NCBI GenBank assembly: GCA_026928325.1
Contig: JAIXKS010000032.1
Span: forward strand, 1-64,000
Reading direction: 5' to 3'
Length of the DNA stretch: 64,000 nucleotides
Source: Chitinophagales bacterium
GTDB lineage: Bacteria > Bacteroidota > Bacteroidia > Chitinophagales > Saprospiraceae
Of the stretch, positions 10,631-20,071 are shown one piece after another. Position 1 is the stretch's first letter, and every line of letters starts with the position of its first letter. Position numbers and translations under genes: made by a program. The notes below the pieces were generated by a model. The model did not search any database and was not told the DNA's origin. It saw only the letters and a program-made list of their open reading frames with translations.

Positions 10631-10744
10631 GAAGCTTTAGGCGCGCATGAAATTATATCGTAACATGGTTTAGTTAATCATGGACAATGATTCTCAAAAA
10701 TCATGTTATAGATGATAAGGTTGAAAATATTTTCTTTTTTTTAG

Positions 10745-10902
10745 TGACTACTCAGATATAATCAATTTCAATCAAAAATTGTTAATTTCCCATGTACTTT
10801 GCTCATTTGTCACCAATAGAGCCTGCTATAAACTCAAACAGAGGTTTCGTCTGATCAAAAATGTGTTTATTTTTATCATTTGAAGGCATATCTGAGTAGT
10901 CA
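10745..10902. repeat. 158-bp MITE-like element with 15-bp inverted ends
   Basis: TGACTACTCAGATAT at 10745-10759 is repeated as its exact reverse complement at 10888-10902. The 128 bp between has no open frame. I see no clear target duplication. It fills most of the 305-bp gap between two converging genes (10631-10935), so it could alternatively be a long-range terminator structure; nothing else is visible in the gap. Confidence 0.5.
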
Positions 10903-10935
10903 TCCATTTTTCAAGTCTTTTGTTAACTTTTATCC

Positions 10936-12351
10936 TTATATTTTAATCCACTTCCCACTTCCTATTTGCTTTCCTTTATCGTACAATTCATAAACATACG
11001 TCCCTATTGGTAGTAATGATAAGTCAATTTCACTCCTCCCTTCCATTATCCTGTCATCCGTATATACCAATTTACCCTCCATAGTTAACACCCGAAGCTC
11101 TGCTCTATCTATTGCTCCTGTCAATTCTATGATGAATAATCCGGATGATGGATTGGGATACAACTTGTGCATGATGATCGTTGACTGGTCAATGTTATAG
11201 GTATTTATAATATCTCCCTTCCCATCTATCTTTATTGCATATGCTTCATTATATATAAATGACCAATCCTTTCGCGCACCATATATAATCGCTCCATTGT
11301 CATTTGTTGCCTCCAAACCCCATAACGAATATATATGATTACCTATATCACTAAATTGCATCTGCCATTGTAAGTTTAATTCGGTATCAAATCTTCCTAC
11401 ACTAAAACTCTTTAGACGAGTAACAGCTGACTCAAAGCCACCTACATATATCGAGGAGTCCGGCGAGATATCAAAGGTCTTATCTGCCAAAACCGACCCT
11501 AATTCAGCTTTCATCCAATTTCTATTTAAGACATTCATATCATTGTCAACATAATACAATACAGGCTGTCCGCCTCTCGGCCCAGGTACATTATCCAAAG
11601 CTTTTAACGTAGTTATCAAGATTTTGTTTTCATTAATTCGAAGTGCACGACTTTGATTTGCAGGAGCTATAAACCAATAAATGTTTTGTGACTTATACCG
11701 ATATTCAAAATTTCTGTCAAAATACTTATTCCGCCTTCCTATGCATACATATCCATCCGAATCCTCGATTATAGAGTAGCAGGGATGATCGACATCTTTA
11801 TACACATACTCGATATCTCCTTCATTATTTAATCGCAAAAACAGTTGTTCGCTATTCGGAAAATCTCCTAACGTAAACACATTGACCGACAAATATACTC
11901 GCTCATCTTCTGTCAAATAGTAATTCATATTATAAAATTCAGATGCAACATCGAATTTTGTGACTTTAACCTCACCAGCTTTAAGATTTTGATCCATCAT
12001 TACTGTAAAAAGGTACTTATCAGCTTCTCCATTTTCTCGATCTAAATATGATGCTCCAACCAATAAATAGGATTGTTTGGAGTGGATTTTTATTATTTTA
12101 AAAACACGAAGTTGCATCGTATCATTAATAAGATACCCAGTATCTAACTCTCGGCCATCTTTATCTAACCTAACTATTGTTGTCTTATTACCTCTCGCAA
12201 CAGGAATTACTGACAATAACAAATCTCCATCATTTTCTTCATAAATATTTGTTACGAAAAATGATGAAGGATCTGTAAATGTCCATATTCCTTCCTGTGC
12301 ATGTACTTCGGTTAGAGTTAGTAATAAAATTATGATATATCTCATTTTCAT
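10936..12351 (-). CDS. T9SS type A sorting domain protein, beta-propeller-like
   Basis: 471 residues. Signal peptide at 1-18 (MKMRYIIILLLTLTEVHA). The body contains repeats such as YVCIGRR, YVGGFESAV and GAIIYGARKDW that look like a beta-propeller or delta-60 repeat fold, but no named domain is certain. The C-terminus (from ~395) has the T9SS type A pattern LYPNPSSGLFIIEL … GTYVYELYDKGKQIGSGKWIKI. It is probably a surface or secreted protein of unknown function. It lies 69 nt downstream of the phase-variable lipoprotein gene on the same strand. Confidence 0.8.
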   Translation of the reverse strand: MKMRYIIILLLTLTEVHAQEGIWTFTDPSSFFVTNIYEENDGDLLLSVIPVARGNKTTIVRLDKDGRELDTGYLINDTMQLRVFKIIKIHSKQSYLLVGASYLDRENGEADKYLFTVMMDQNLKAGEVKVTKFDVASEFYNMNYYLTEDERVYLSVNVFTLGDFPNSEQLFLRLNNEGDIEYVYKDVDHPCYSIIEDSDGYVCIGRRNKYFDRNFEYRYKSQNIYWFIAPANQSRALRINENKILITTLKALDNVPGPRGGQPVLYYVDNDMNVLNRNWMKAELGSVLADKTFDISPDSSIYVGGFESAVTRLKSFSVGRFDTELNLQWQMQFSDIGNHIYSLWGLEATNDNGAIIYGARKDWSFIYNEAYAIKIDGKGDIINTYNIDQSTIIMHKLYPNPSSGLFIIELTGAIDRAELRVLTMEGKLVYTDDRIMEGRSEIDLSLLPIGTYVYELYDKGKQIGSGKWIKI

Positions 12352-12420
12352 ATTAAATATATTTAAATAAATCCAAGTAGTGGTCTTCTGCTACCTTAGA
12401 TTTTTATGTTATAATTTAAA

Positions 12421-13596
12421 CTATTCGCAATTGCACAACTCCACAGCCAACTCAAGAGGTTCTAAATCTCTATAAATCTTTTTACCGATGGTAAGGGTTC
12501 CTTCCCAATAGTGGTTTACACTATAACAAAGGGTACCAGTCCAATCTGCGTCCAAATGAATAAACTGCTTATTAGCAGCCGATGCTACTTGCTTACAATA
12601 TACCTCTGTAACACCTAAGATACTATTTAGCTCATCTTTCTTGATGCACAATTTTTCCTCTCCCAATGCGGTAGGATTGTTATAGTCGATATTACCAGTA
12701 AAGGAATCGATATTAAAATAAAGAATACAATTTTCTGGTCCGCCGCAATTCCCAGATCCATTAATCGTATCCCTACAAGACAAATACCACCAATCCATTT
12801 CCGTATTTTGATGAGAATTTACATTTATGTTCTCCACATCTATTACAGTGTGAACTATATCATATCCGCCTATGATGTTGTAGGTAGCCATTGCCGCCAA
12901 ATCAGAAGAAGTGCTAGTCGTATTAGGATTAAAAGAACCACATTCACCGCTGTAAGGACTTCTATCTGTTGTAAACACCTTCCTTCCAAACACAATACCC
13001 GATGGTCCTGAAGGTCCCGATCCACCAGGTAAAGCAGAAACACCACCTGAACCTATAATTGTGTTAATAGCTACTAAAAAACTGTCACATGAATTTGTTT
13101 CAAGAGATAATTTAACAAATTTTAATTTTTTATCGGTAAGTTCTGAACAAGCATATAAGCAAGTTACTTTGTCCAAAATTCCTTCATAGATTAAAGATCC
13201 TTCTTCTACACTAATCTCGCAATTTTCAATCATAAAGAGAAGCGTATCCTGATAACTCTTTACATTGTCATAAACATTAAATGGAACAGCATAAGTAAAA
13301 TTAATCGCATCTTCTGTGTTTCTTAAAAACGCCTCCGATGAAAAAGAAGACACCAATGTATCTTCAACTCTGTATTTCGTCTCTTTCGAAATCATCAAAT
13401 CTCTAAAATTAATGATTCTCTTGACCAAAAGCTCATCCATATTTTTAGGGCTTTTCTCAAAGTCAGTACCTACATCATTATGACAAGCTTGTACAATAAA
13501 AACGGTTAGGAAAGAAAAAAGTAAAAATCTAATAATTTGGTTGGTTGGTTGGTTGGTTGGTTGGTTGGTTGGTTGGTTGTTAATTAAATTTTTCAT
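12421..13596 (-). CDS. Putative phase-variable lipoprotein with N-terminal PTNQ repeat
   Basis: 391 residues. After MKNLINNQ the tetrapeptide PTNQ is repeated, encoded by a CCAA tetranucleotide run (13537-13579). A hydrophobic segment (IIRFLLFSFLTVFIVQAC) then ends in a lipobox-like VQAC, so the mature protein would begin at Cys 38. The rest is unrecognised; it has a Gly/Pro/Ser-rich stretch (GGSGPSGPSG) and several Cys residues. In the sequenced state the frame is open (ON); gain or loss of one repeat would shift the frame before the signal sequence. The only usable start is upstream of the repeat; the next in-frame Met (MDELLVKR) lies after the signal. A -7 box TATATTTG is at 13641-13648. 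The same repeat type controls haemoglobin-binding protein genes in Haemophilus; the analogy is mechanistic, not homology. Confidence 0.8.
   Translation of the reverse strand: MKNLINNQPTNQPTNQPTNQIIRFLLFSFLTVFIVQACHNDVGTDFEKSPKNMDELLVKRIINFRDLMISKETKYRVEDTLVSSFSSEAFLRNTEDAINFTYAVPFNVYDNVKSYQDTLLFMIENCEISVEEGSLIYEGILDKVTCLYACSELTDKKLKFVKLSLETNSCDSFLVAINTIIGSGGVSALPGGSGPSGPSGIVFGRKVFTTDRSPYSGECGSFNPNTTSTSSDLAAMATYNIIGGYDIVHTVIDVENINVNSHQNTEMDWWYLSCRDTINGSGNCGGPENCILYFNIDSFTGNIDYNNPTALGEEKLCIKKDELNSILGVTEVYCKQVASAANKQFIHLDADWTGTLCYSVNHYWEGTLTIGKKIYRDLEPLELAVELCNCE
13537..13579 (-). repeat. CCAA/TTGG tetranucleotide tract (phase-variation type)
   Basis: Ten complete TTGG units (13537-13576) plus TTG on the plus strand, read as CCAA inside codons 7-21 of the lipoprotein gene. 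A tract of this length with a unit not divisible by three is prone to slipped-strand mispairing. Confidence 0.9.
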
Positions 13597-13787
13597 ACAT
13601 CAAAATTTAAAAGGTTAATTAATAGTTAAAAAAAGAACTACAAATATATACATTTACTATTTAAAATTCAAACTTCTTAATCAAAAATTTAATACAATAT
13701 CGCGATTTTAACATTTATCCACGACAATCTATTAAAATCTTAAATTTTAGATGCTCATAACGACATCAAAAACATAATCCATGTATA

Positions 13788-15146
13788 TTATATTTTCACC
13801 AACTTCTTAGTACTATTGAACCCTGTAATTGATACAACTTGGACAAAATAAACACCTGCGTCATATTCTTCTAATGGTATCGTCAGAGAAAAATCCGACG
13901 TTGAGCTTTGATATACCACTTTGCCGGTTACATCCAATATTTGAATCGTCGATAAAGCCGTGATTCCAGATATCGTGATCGCATTGAATGCAGGATTGGG
14001 ACTAATGTCCAAGATAGGCTGGTTGTCATCATCTGTATGGACCAAACAGCTTCGTGCTTCATCACCTATAATTTCCCATCCATTGTTTAATAAAATGGTT
14101 TTCGCATTTTGAATTTCCTGTATATTGTCATGATATAAGTTTTGAACACCGAGTGTGATGTTTTCAGGAATTAAAGATTGATTAGCCCAGCCGCTTAGTG
14201 TATTACTATAGGTATCACAATCCAAGCCACTAAAATCCAACATATGCTCCATATTCACTCGATGATGGAGTTGCCATGCTCCAAGTGAAGTATTGAACAA
14301 TCGAGCCTTTTCGAACATATAAGACATATCCGCCACCTTGTGAACATCCCATTGATCAAGAACTTGATTAAATGCCTGAGCATCATTAAACATTCTATTC
14401 ATATTTTCTACATTGCTCACTTCCCACACATTGAGCGGCTGATTATAAGATTTTGTTGCTGCAAACATCAGTGACATATCTTGCACGTTACTAACATTCC
14501 AACCGCTTAAATCCTGATTAAATGCATAATTTGCACTAAACATTCCTCTCATATTTTTAACAGCTCCCACATCCCAATCCATTATTTCGCCATTAAAATA
14601 ATAATTTCTTGCGAACAAATTTTTCATATTTTCGACCTTACTTACATCCCAATTCCAATTGGCTTCAGCATCCCTATTTTGAAAACAATCTGCAAAGGCA
14701 AACTGCATATCTGTAACATTAGATAAATCAGGGACATCTTTAGCTTCCATACTCAACCTATTGCAGCCAGCAAATGCATGATCAAAACTTAACCAAACTA
14801 TATCTCCCCATTGGATTATTTTTGTAATTTCTCCTCCCTCTTTAAAGTTAAAATACATCTGGGGAAATACACCGGAAATATAAACTCGATAGTTTTTCCT
14901 CGATTCAAGATTTTCTATCCAGAGATTGCCAGTCACTCCTTCCATTCGAAAAACTTCGACATCATCCTCTACCCTTTTGCAAACAATATGATAATCATAA
15001 GTTTCCTTTTCATTCACAAGAATGGCTATTGTTGTTCCAAATATTAGATTCCACTCTGTTACAAATGGTTTTTGTTGGCCAACAACAGTATTATTCATCA
15101 GCACAACAAATAAGAATAAGCAAGTAAATTTTAAAGGCACACGCAT
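13788..15146 (-). CDS. BspA-family (DUF285) repeat surface protein with T9SS tail
   Basis: 452 residues. Signal peptide at 1-23 (…NNTVVGQQ). Residues ~130-300 hold about six tandem DUF285/BspA-like leucine-rich repeats of about 25-33 residues, with the recurring pattern WxVSxVxxMxxMFxxxxxFNxxLxxW (for example WNVSNVQDMSLMF). The final ~75 residues are a T9SS type A sorting domain (DISPNPAFNAITISG … YDAGVYFVQVV). BspA-type proteins are known as adhesins or host- and matrix-binding surface proteins; the role here is inferred. A -7 box TAAATTTG lies at 15200-15207. Confidence 0.88.
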   Translation of the reverse strand: MRVPLKFTCLFLFVVLMNNTVVGQQKPFVTEWNLIFGTTIAILVNEKETYDYHIVCKRVEDDVEVFRMEGVTGNLWIENLESRKNYRVYISGVFPQMYFNFKEGGEITKIIQWGDIVWLSFDHAFAGCNRLSMEAKDVPDLSNVTDMQFAFADCFQNRDAEANWNWDVSKVENMKNLFARNYYFNGEIMDWDVGAVKNMRGMFSANYAFNQDLSGWNVSNVQDMSLMFAATKSYNQPLNVWEVSNVENMNRMFNDAQAFNQVLDQWDVHKVADMSYMFEKARLFNTSLGAWQLHHRVNMEHMLDFSGLDCDTYSNTLSGWANQSLIPENITLGVQNLYHDNIQEIQNAKTILLNNGWEIIGDEARSCLVHTDDDNQPILDISPNPAFNAITISGITALSTIQILDVTGKVVYQSSTSDFSLTIPLEEYDAGVYFVQVVSITGFNSTKKLVKI

Positions 15147-15450
15147 AATCGAGTATTATAAATCTATCAAAAAAAGTAATGTAATATCTATATATTAGGC
15201 AAATTTATATATTTTTTTCACAAAACCCGATTTTTATAAAAAATAATGTAAAATCAATTCTTTTTTTTAGAATAGCATTTATGGAAGATATCAATATTCA
15301 CCTAAATTAATGAACTATTACACAGATTCTATTCCTTACCCAAATTTAGCTTCAATTTAAAGCCATGATGATTTGCGTCATCATATAGCATTATAAAATT
15401 GCTTATTTTTGCAGGATTAATTCATCTAAAACATTCTAAATAATATTTAT
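15147..15450. other. Divergent intergenic region with two -7 boxes
   Basis: 304 bp between the BspA-like gene and the CBS gene. It holds TAAATTTG on the minus strand (15200-15207) and TATTTTTG on the plus strand (15404-15411), both exact matches to TAnnTTTG. No clear -33 TTTG is at the right distance from either. No gene is seen. Confidence 0.5.
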
Positions 15451-15900
15451 ATGGCTGCTCAGGAATTACTTCATACCAAAGTGGAAGATATTATGACTAC
15501 TGATTTAATCACGGTCAAACAAGATACGATACTCAAAGAAGTTAAGATTTTATTTGACAATCATAATATCCATCACATCCCGGTCATCAATGATCAAGGT
15601 AAGTTTGTTGGTATTATTTCCAAAATGGATTTGATGCTGTTATTGGATTGGGGTACCAAGTTAAATCTCCCATCTAGCATGAGACGAAATACCTTTCTCC
15701 TCACCAGCAATCTTGCTAAAGACATCATGGAATCGAACGTAATGAAGTTATCTCCACAAGACACCGTACAGCGAAGTGTTCAAATCTTCCGCGAAAATTA
15801 TTTTAGAGCCTTACCTATTGTCAATGAGGAGGAAGTGTTGGTTGGCATTATCACAACTTATGACCTTATGATCTTAGCTTATAGTAATCCCAATTCATAA
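15451..15900 (+). CDS. CBS-domain pair protein
   Basis: 149 residues consisting of two CBS motifs: residues ~8-70 (VEDIMTTDLITVKQDTIL … HHIPVINDQGKFVGIISKMDL) and ~85-145 (KDIMESNVMKLSPQDTV … RALPIVNEEEVLVGIITTYDL). CBS pairs bind adenosine nucleotides and regulate partner proteins; no partner domain is fused. The 133-residue gene 32 nt downstream is probably co-transcribed. Confidence 0.9.
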   Translation: MAAQELLHTKVEDIMTTDLITVKQDTILKEVKILFDNHNIHHIPVINDQGKFVGIISKMDLMLLLDWGTKLNLPSSMRRNTFLLTSNLAKDIMESNVMKLSPQDTVQRSVQIFRENYFRALPIVNEEEVLVGIITTYDLMILAYSNPNS

Positions 15901-15932
15901 TTCATTTTTAAAAATCATCAATAAATATAGTC

Positions 15933-16334
15933 ATGAAAATCGCACCATCTCTAAGTGTCAAAGATATAAAAGAACAGTTTAACGCTCATTTCCCATATTT
16001 AAAAATAGAGTTTTACAACTATGAGCATGAAAAACATGAAGGCAGCAGCGTAGATAAACAAATCAAAGAATCTATGCTTCTCAGTGATATAAATTCTGAA
16101 ATTTTCGAGGGAGTTATCGATATTGATTCAGAAATGACGGCAGCCGACTTTGAAGCCTTGATGCGAGAAAAATTTGGATTAAATGTCCAAGTTTTTAGAA
16201 AATCCAAGTCCTTATGGCTTCAAACATCTTCGACTGACAGTTGGACTTTAGAGAAACAAAATGGTAAGGGTGAACGCTCTACGCTTGATTACGATATAGA
16301 TCCTGTAAATATTTCTGACTTTGATTTAGATTAA
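15933..16334 (+). CDS. Conserved-looking hypothetical protein
   Basis: 133 residues, soluble, acidic, no signal peptide. I do not recognise a named family. The segment AADFEALMREKFGLNVQVFRKSKSLWL has the look of a helix-strand unit, and the C-terminal ~25 residues are acidic (DYDIDPVNISDFDLD). It follows the CBS-domain gene by 32 nt and probably shares its transcript, so it may be the regulated partner; that is inference only. Confidence 0.75.
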   Translation: MKIAPSLSVKDIKEQFNAHFPYLKIEFYNYEHEKHEGSSVDKQIKESMLLSDINSEIFEGVIDIDSEMTAADFEALMREKFGLNVQVFRKSKSLWLQTSSTDSWTLEKQNGKGERSTLDYDIDPVNISDFDLD

Positions 16335-16376
16335 TTTGTTATTTTTACACTTTAATTTAAATTCAATAATCAGACA

Positions 16377-18317
16377 ATGCATCAAAAAGTTTTAATCGCA
16401 CTGTTCGCGTTGTTGTCATTCAACTTAGTATATGCGCAACACGATCATTATCCTTATTGCTCTAGAGTTCCTGAAAACCTAAGTAAGACCACCATCGCTG
16501 CCAAAACCATTAAACCATCGGTATTTACAGAAAACTATGATTTGAAATATTATAGATTTAACTGGTTTATCGATCCTGAAGTATGGTATATTCAGGGTAA
16601 TGTAACCACCTATTTTGAAATCATAGGATCGGGACAAACCACCATCGGGTTTGACTTTACTAGCGAATTAACTATTGATAGTATAATATGGAGAGGTCAA
16701 AAAATAGATTTTGAACAAAAAGGCAAATATCAATTAGATGTTCATTTTCCTGAAGCGTTGGCTGCAAATTCATTAGATAGTATCTCTATTACTTATCATG
16801 GAGAGCCACCGACTAGTGGATTTGGCTCATTTATTCAAAGTGAGCATGACGGAGTCCCTATCATTTGGACGCTATCAGAACCCTTTGGAGCTCAAGATTG
16901 GTGGCCTTGTAAAAATGGTAACGAAGATAAAATCGACAGTATTGATATCATCGTAACCACGCCGGAACAATATAGAGTAGCTAGTAATGGAATCTTAGCT
17001 AACGAATTTAGTCCAGAAGCAGGATTAAAAACATTTCATTGGCGACATAGACATGCTGTTGCGCCGTATCTCATTGCCATAGCGGTTACCAATTATGCCG
17101 TTTATACGGACGATGTACTGCTTTCCGACGGTACAATCATGCCGATGTTAAATTATGTTTATCCCGAATCCCTTCAAAATGCCAAGCGAGGAACCGCCAA
17201 TAATGTTAAGGTGCTTCAGTACTTTGACTCACTTTTTGTAAGCTATCCGTTTAAGGACGAAAAATATGGTCATGCTCAATTTAGTTGGGGCGGTGGCATG
17301 GAACACCAGACTATGAGTTATGTCGTTAATTTTGATTGGGGGCTTCTAGCTCACGAGTTAGCACACCAGTGGTTTGGTGATTATGTAACTTGTGCGAGCT
17401 GGCAAGAAATCTGGCTTAACGAAGGATTTGCGACCTACTTGGATGGATTGAGCCGGGAGCGATACCCACAATTTAATGGAGATTGGTTCAATTGGAAAAC
17501 CAATATGATTCGTAGTATCACTTCACAACCCGGAGGTGCAGTAAAAGTATCGGACCCTACCAATGTCAATTCGATATTCAATTCAAGATTATCGTACAAC
17601 AAAGCTTCTTATTTGGTACATATGCTTAGATGGAAGCTTGGAGATGAAGATTTTTTCCAAGGTGTTAGAAATTATCTCAACGATCATAAATACGGAGCAG
17701 TGGTCACTAATGACCTCAAGGTTAATCTTGAAGCGATTTCCGGGCAAGACTTAACTAGTTATTTTAAAAATTGGTATGAAGGCCAAGGTTACCCAATTTA
17801 TGATATTACTTGGGCTTATCAAAACGACTTATTGGTCATCCGAGTGAATCAAACGACTTCCCATACTTCTGTTCCATTTTTTGACATGCCGCTTCCTTTT
17901 GAAATATTTGGAGATGGTGTGAGTAAAAAAATTAGAGTTGAAAATACAAGCAACGATCAGATTTTTGAAGTTCCGATAGATTTCGATGTAGATTATATCA
18001 CTTTTGACCCAGATTTGTGGTTGGTATCCAAGTCAACTGTTAAATATGACGAAGGCTTAATAAGTGCTACTAATGATTTAGATCAAGAAGTAACATTAAA
18101 ACCAAATCCAGTACAAGATGTATTGACGGTATCTTCGGATAATGGCAATTGGTCATCATGGAATATCATCAGCAATGACGGAAGAACCATAAGATCCGGC
18201 CTTTACAACGGAGCTGTTACATCTATAACTGTTGCAGACTTACATCCTGGACTTTATTATATTCAATTGAACGGCAAACAAGCAAAAAGTAAAGTTATCC
18301 AATGGATAAAATTATAA
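16377..18317 (+). CDS. Exported M1-family aminopeptidase with T9SS tail
   Basis: 646 residues. Signal peptide at 1-20 (…NLVYAQ). The zinc site is complete: HELAHQWFGDY gives His326, Glu327 and His330, with Glu349 in WLNEGFATY 18 residues later. The substrate loop, usually GAMEN, reads GGMEHQ here, as in other Bacteroidota M1 enzymes. The C-terminal ~75 residues are a T9SS type A domain (LKPNPVQDVLTVSS … GLYYIQLNGKQ). It should cleave N-terminal residues from peptides at the cell surface or outside the cell. It is 35% shorter than aminopeptidase N because the long C-terminal helical domain is missing. Confidence 0.93.
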   Translation: MHQKVLIALFALLSFNLVYAQHDHYPYCSRVPENLSKTTIAAKTIKPSVFTENYDLKYYRFNWFIDPEVWYIQGNVTTYFEIIGSGQTTIGFDFTSELTIDSIIWRGQKIDFEQKGKYQLDVHFPEALAANSLDSISITYHGEPPTSGFGSFIQSEHDGVPIIWTLSEPFGAQDWWPCKNGNEDKIDSIDIIVTTPEQYRVASNGILANEFSPEAGLKTFHWRHRHAVAPYLIAIAVTNYAVYTDDVLLSDGTIMPMLNYVYPESLQNAKRGTANNVKVLQYFDSLFVSYPFKDEKYGHAQFSWGGGMEHQTMSYVVNFDWGLLAHELAHQWFGDYVTCASWQEIWLNEGFATYLDGLSRERYPQFNGDWFNWKTNMIRSITSQPGGAVKVSDPTNVNSIFNSRLSYNKASYLVHMLRWKLGDEDFFQGVRNYLNDHKYGAVVTNDLKVNLEAISGQDLTSYFKNWYEGQGYPIYDITWAYQNDLLVIRVNQTTSHTSVPFFDMPLPFEIFGDGVSKKIRVENTSNDQIFEVPIDFDVDYITFDPDLWLVSKSTVKYDEGLISATNDLDQEVTLKPNPVQDVLTVSSDNGNWSSWNIISNDGRTIRSGLYNGAVTSITVADLHPGLYYIQLNGKQAKSKVIQWIKL

Positions 18318-18344
18318 TGGTTTGCTTATAACCAATCAACAATA

Positions 18345-18393
18345 GGAAAGATATAATTTTGATTTGTCTATTAAATTAAAATTATATCTTTCC
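18345..18393 (+). terminator. Long perfect hairpin after the aminopeptidase gene
   Basis: A 16-bp perfect inverted repeat (18345-18360 with 18378-18393) around a 17-nt loop, closed by GG/CC and otherwise AT-rich, 28 nt after the stop codon and followed by ATTTTAT. It is most likely a terminator. Confidence 0.65.
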
Positions 18394-18466
18394 ATTTTAT
18401 CAATGCACATATAGTAGCATTAGTTTTAAAATAAAATTTACCTTTGCACTAAAAATATCATTATTC

Positions 18467-19219
18467 ATGAATAAGTATCTGTTTTTTAGCTTATTAGTTT
18501 TACTTTCAAGCTGTAGTATCAAAAACAAAATAGCCAAACTTAAGGACACCGATATACTTGTTAGTCTGGATAAAGGACCATGTGCCACCAAGTGTTCCGA
18601 ATACAATGTCAAAGTTTACAACAATGGATATGTGATATACGAAGGGAAAACGAACGTAGAGAAATACGGCTTGTACGCTAAAAAACTAAGTGCATCTGAT
18701 CTAAAGTCATTACAATTGGCATACGATAAAAATGAATTTTTCATATTTGAAGATTTTTATCCTAATCCCGATCCAGGAATGCCTACAATCGTAATGGTTT
18801 ATAATAAAGAAGGCAAGACCAAAACCATCACCGGAGGACTTAATAGACCCAAAAAGGTGTTAGACTTGCAGCGAATGCTTGAAGCAATCGTATATGCTGA
18901 TGGCTTTACTCAAATCGAAGCTTATGATGAAAAAACTACTCAAATTTTGAGAGAAGATGATGGTGAATCTAAACCTGCTACCTACGTTTTAGATCAAGAA
19001 ATCATTATAGAACTGCATCCAAATAACTTCCTTGGGCAATGGCTCCAAAAATACCAACAATACGGTGTTCAGCTTGTAAAAAAGGTGAGTGAAAAGCAAC
19101 CCTATTGGATTATCACTTACAATAAGAACTTGATAAGTCCTGATGCAATCTTAAGCACCATTCAGCAAGACCCACAAATAAAGAGCGCTGAATTTAACAA
19201 GGCGATCTCGAATCGATAG
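18467..19219 (+). CDS. Lipoprotein with DUF6438-like domain
   Basis: 250 residues. Lipoprotein signal MNKYLFFSLLVLLSSC with Cys16 as the acylation site. Residues ~28-140 contain LDKGPCATKCSEYNVKVYNNGYV, then KYGLYAKKLSASDLKSL, which matches the family I know as DUF6438. The C-terminal half (ILREDDGESKPATYVLDQ onward) is an unassigned domain. Function is unknown. An exact -7 box TACCTTTG lies at 18439-18446, 20 nt before the ATG. Confidence 0.8.
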   Translation: MNKYLFFSLLVLLSSCSIKNKIAKLKDTDILVSLDKGPCATKCSEYNVKVYNNGYVIYEGKTNVEKYGLYAKKLSASDLKSLQLAYDKNEFFIFEDFYPNPDPGMPTIVMVYNKEGKTKTITGGLNRPKKVLDLQRMLEAIVYADGFTQIEAYDEKTTQILREDDGESKPATYVLDQEIIIELHPNNFLGQWLQKYQQYGVQLVKKVSEKQPYWIITYNKNLISPDAILSTIQQDPQIKSAEFNKAISNR

Positions 19220-19257
19220 TATTATAAAAATGACAATATCTAATTTAGGATATTTGT

Positions 19258-19749
19258 CTATTCGAACACAATATCTCCAAGATTGGGTTCCGAATATTCA
19301 ACAGATTTGAGTACTTTGCCGTCTTCTTTACGATAGACTAGGTAGGCGCCTTCACGCTCTTCCAAATACGAATCGACACCCTTGGTTGCTTTGTAATGCT
19401 CTTGAGTAGCACGAGCTATCTCAAGCGATTTACAAGTTTTGCTCATGTTGGATCGCTGCACTTCATCGAAAAGTCGCTTAAATTTGTCACCTAAGCCAAA
19501 TTCTAAGATTGCACCCGACAATACATACTGAAGATCCGCCAAAGCATCCGCCACGCCTACGATATCGTTTTCTGCGATAGCTTCTTTAAGTTCATTGAGT
19601 TCTTCTTGCAATAAAGCAACCCTCAACTGACATCTGCTCTCTGCCGGCACAGCCGGTTTTACAACTACGGGTAGATTAAACAAGTCATGAAACGCTGCTA
19701 CAGATGTCAATGCTGACGGTTCTTCAAAAATTTTATATTTTTTAGCCAT
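19258..19749 (-). CDS. MazG-like nucleotide pyrophosphohydrolase
   Basis: 163 residues. The all-alpha NTP-pyrophosphohydrolase signature is present: EELNELKEAIAENDIVGVADALADLQYVL (residues ~50-78), with the EExxE and ExxD-type metal ligands of the MazG/HisE superfamily. Such enzymes hydrolyse (d)NTPs or phosphoribosyl-ATP; the isolated single-domain form suggests nucleotide house-cleaning rather than histidine synthesis. A -7 box TAGTTTTG is at 19781-19788. Confidence 0.85.
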   Translation of the reverse strand: MAKKYKIFEEPSALTSVAAFHDLFNLPVVVKPAVPAESRCQLRVALLQEELNELKEAIAENDIVGVADALADLQYVLSGAILEFGLGDKFKRLFDEVQRSNMSKTCKSLEIARATQEHYKATKGVDSYLEEREGAYLVYRKEDGKVLKSVEYSEPNLGDIVFE

Positions 19750-20071
19750 TGGATGGAATTGTTGTTGAATGATAAAGATGCAAAACTAAGGTTTTAAACA
19801 TTTTAAACCAATTGTAACCCATTAAAATATTATCAAAGGATAATTCTTGTTGAAAAATTATAATGCGTAATCAGGCTTTGATTTTGGGAATAAAACCGCA
19901 AATTGCAACAAAAATGCTCCTCATTTAGGAGGCATATAGCAACATCCAGCTCCATCGAATGGAAAACTATAAGGATTCTATCCATTTGCGAGCAAATTTA
20001 TCGGAGATTTAACAAGAAAATGTCAAATCATTATTACATTTGCCAAAACAAATCATACACAACTAAAATCA
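19750..20071. other. Divergent promoter region
   Basis: 322 bp without a gene. It contains TAGTTTTG on the minus strand (19781-19788) and TACATTTG on the plus strand (20035-20042), both exact -7 matches, with no convincing -33 box. The GAGGAGCATTTT-like bases near 19915-19935 give no strong hairpin. Confidence 0.45.
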
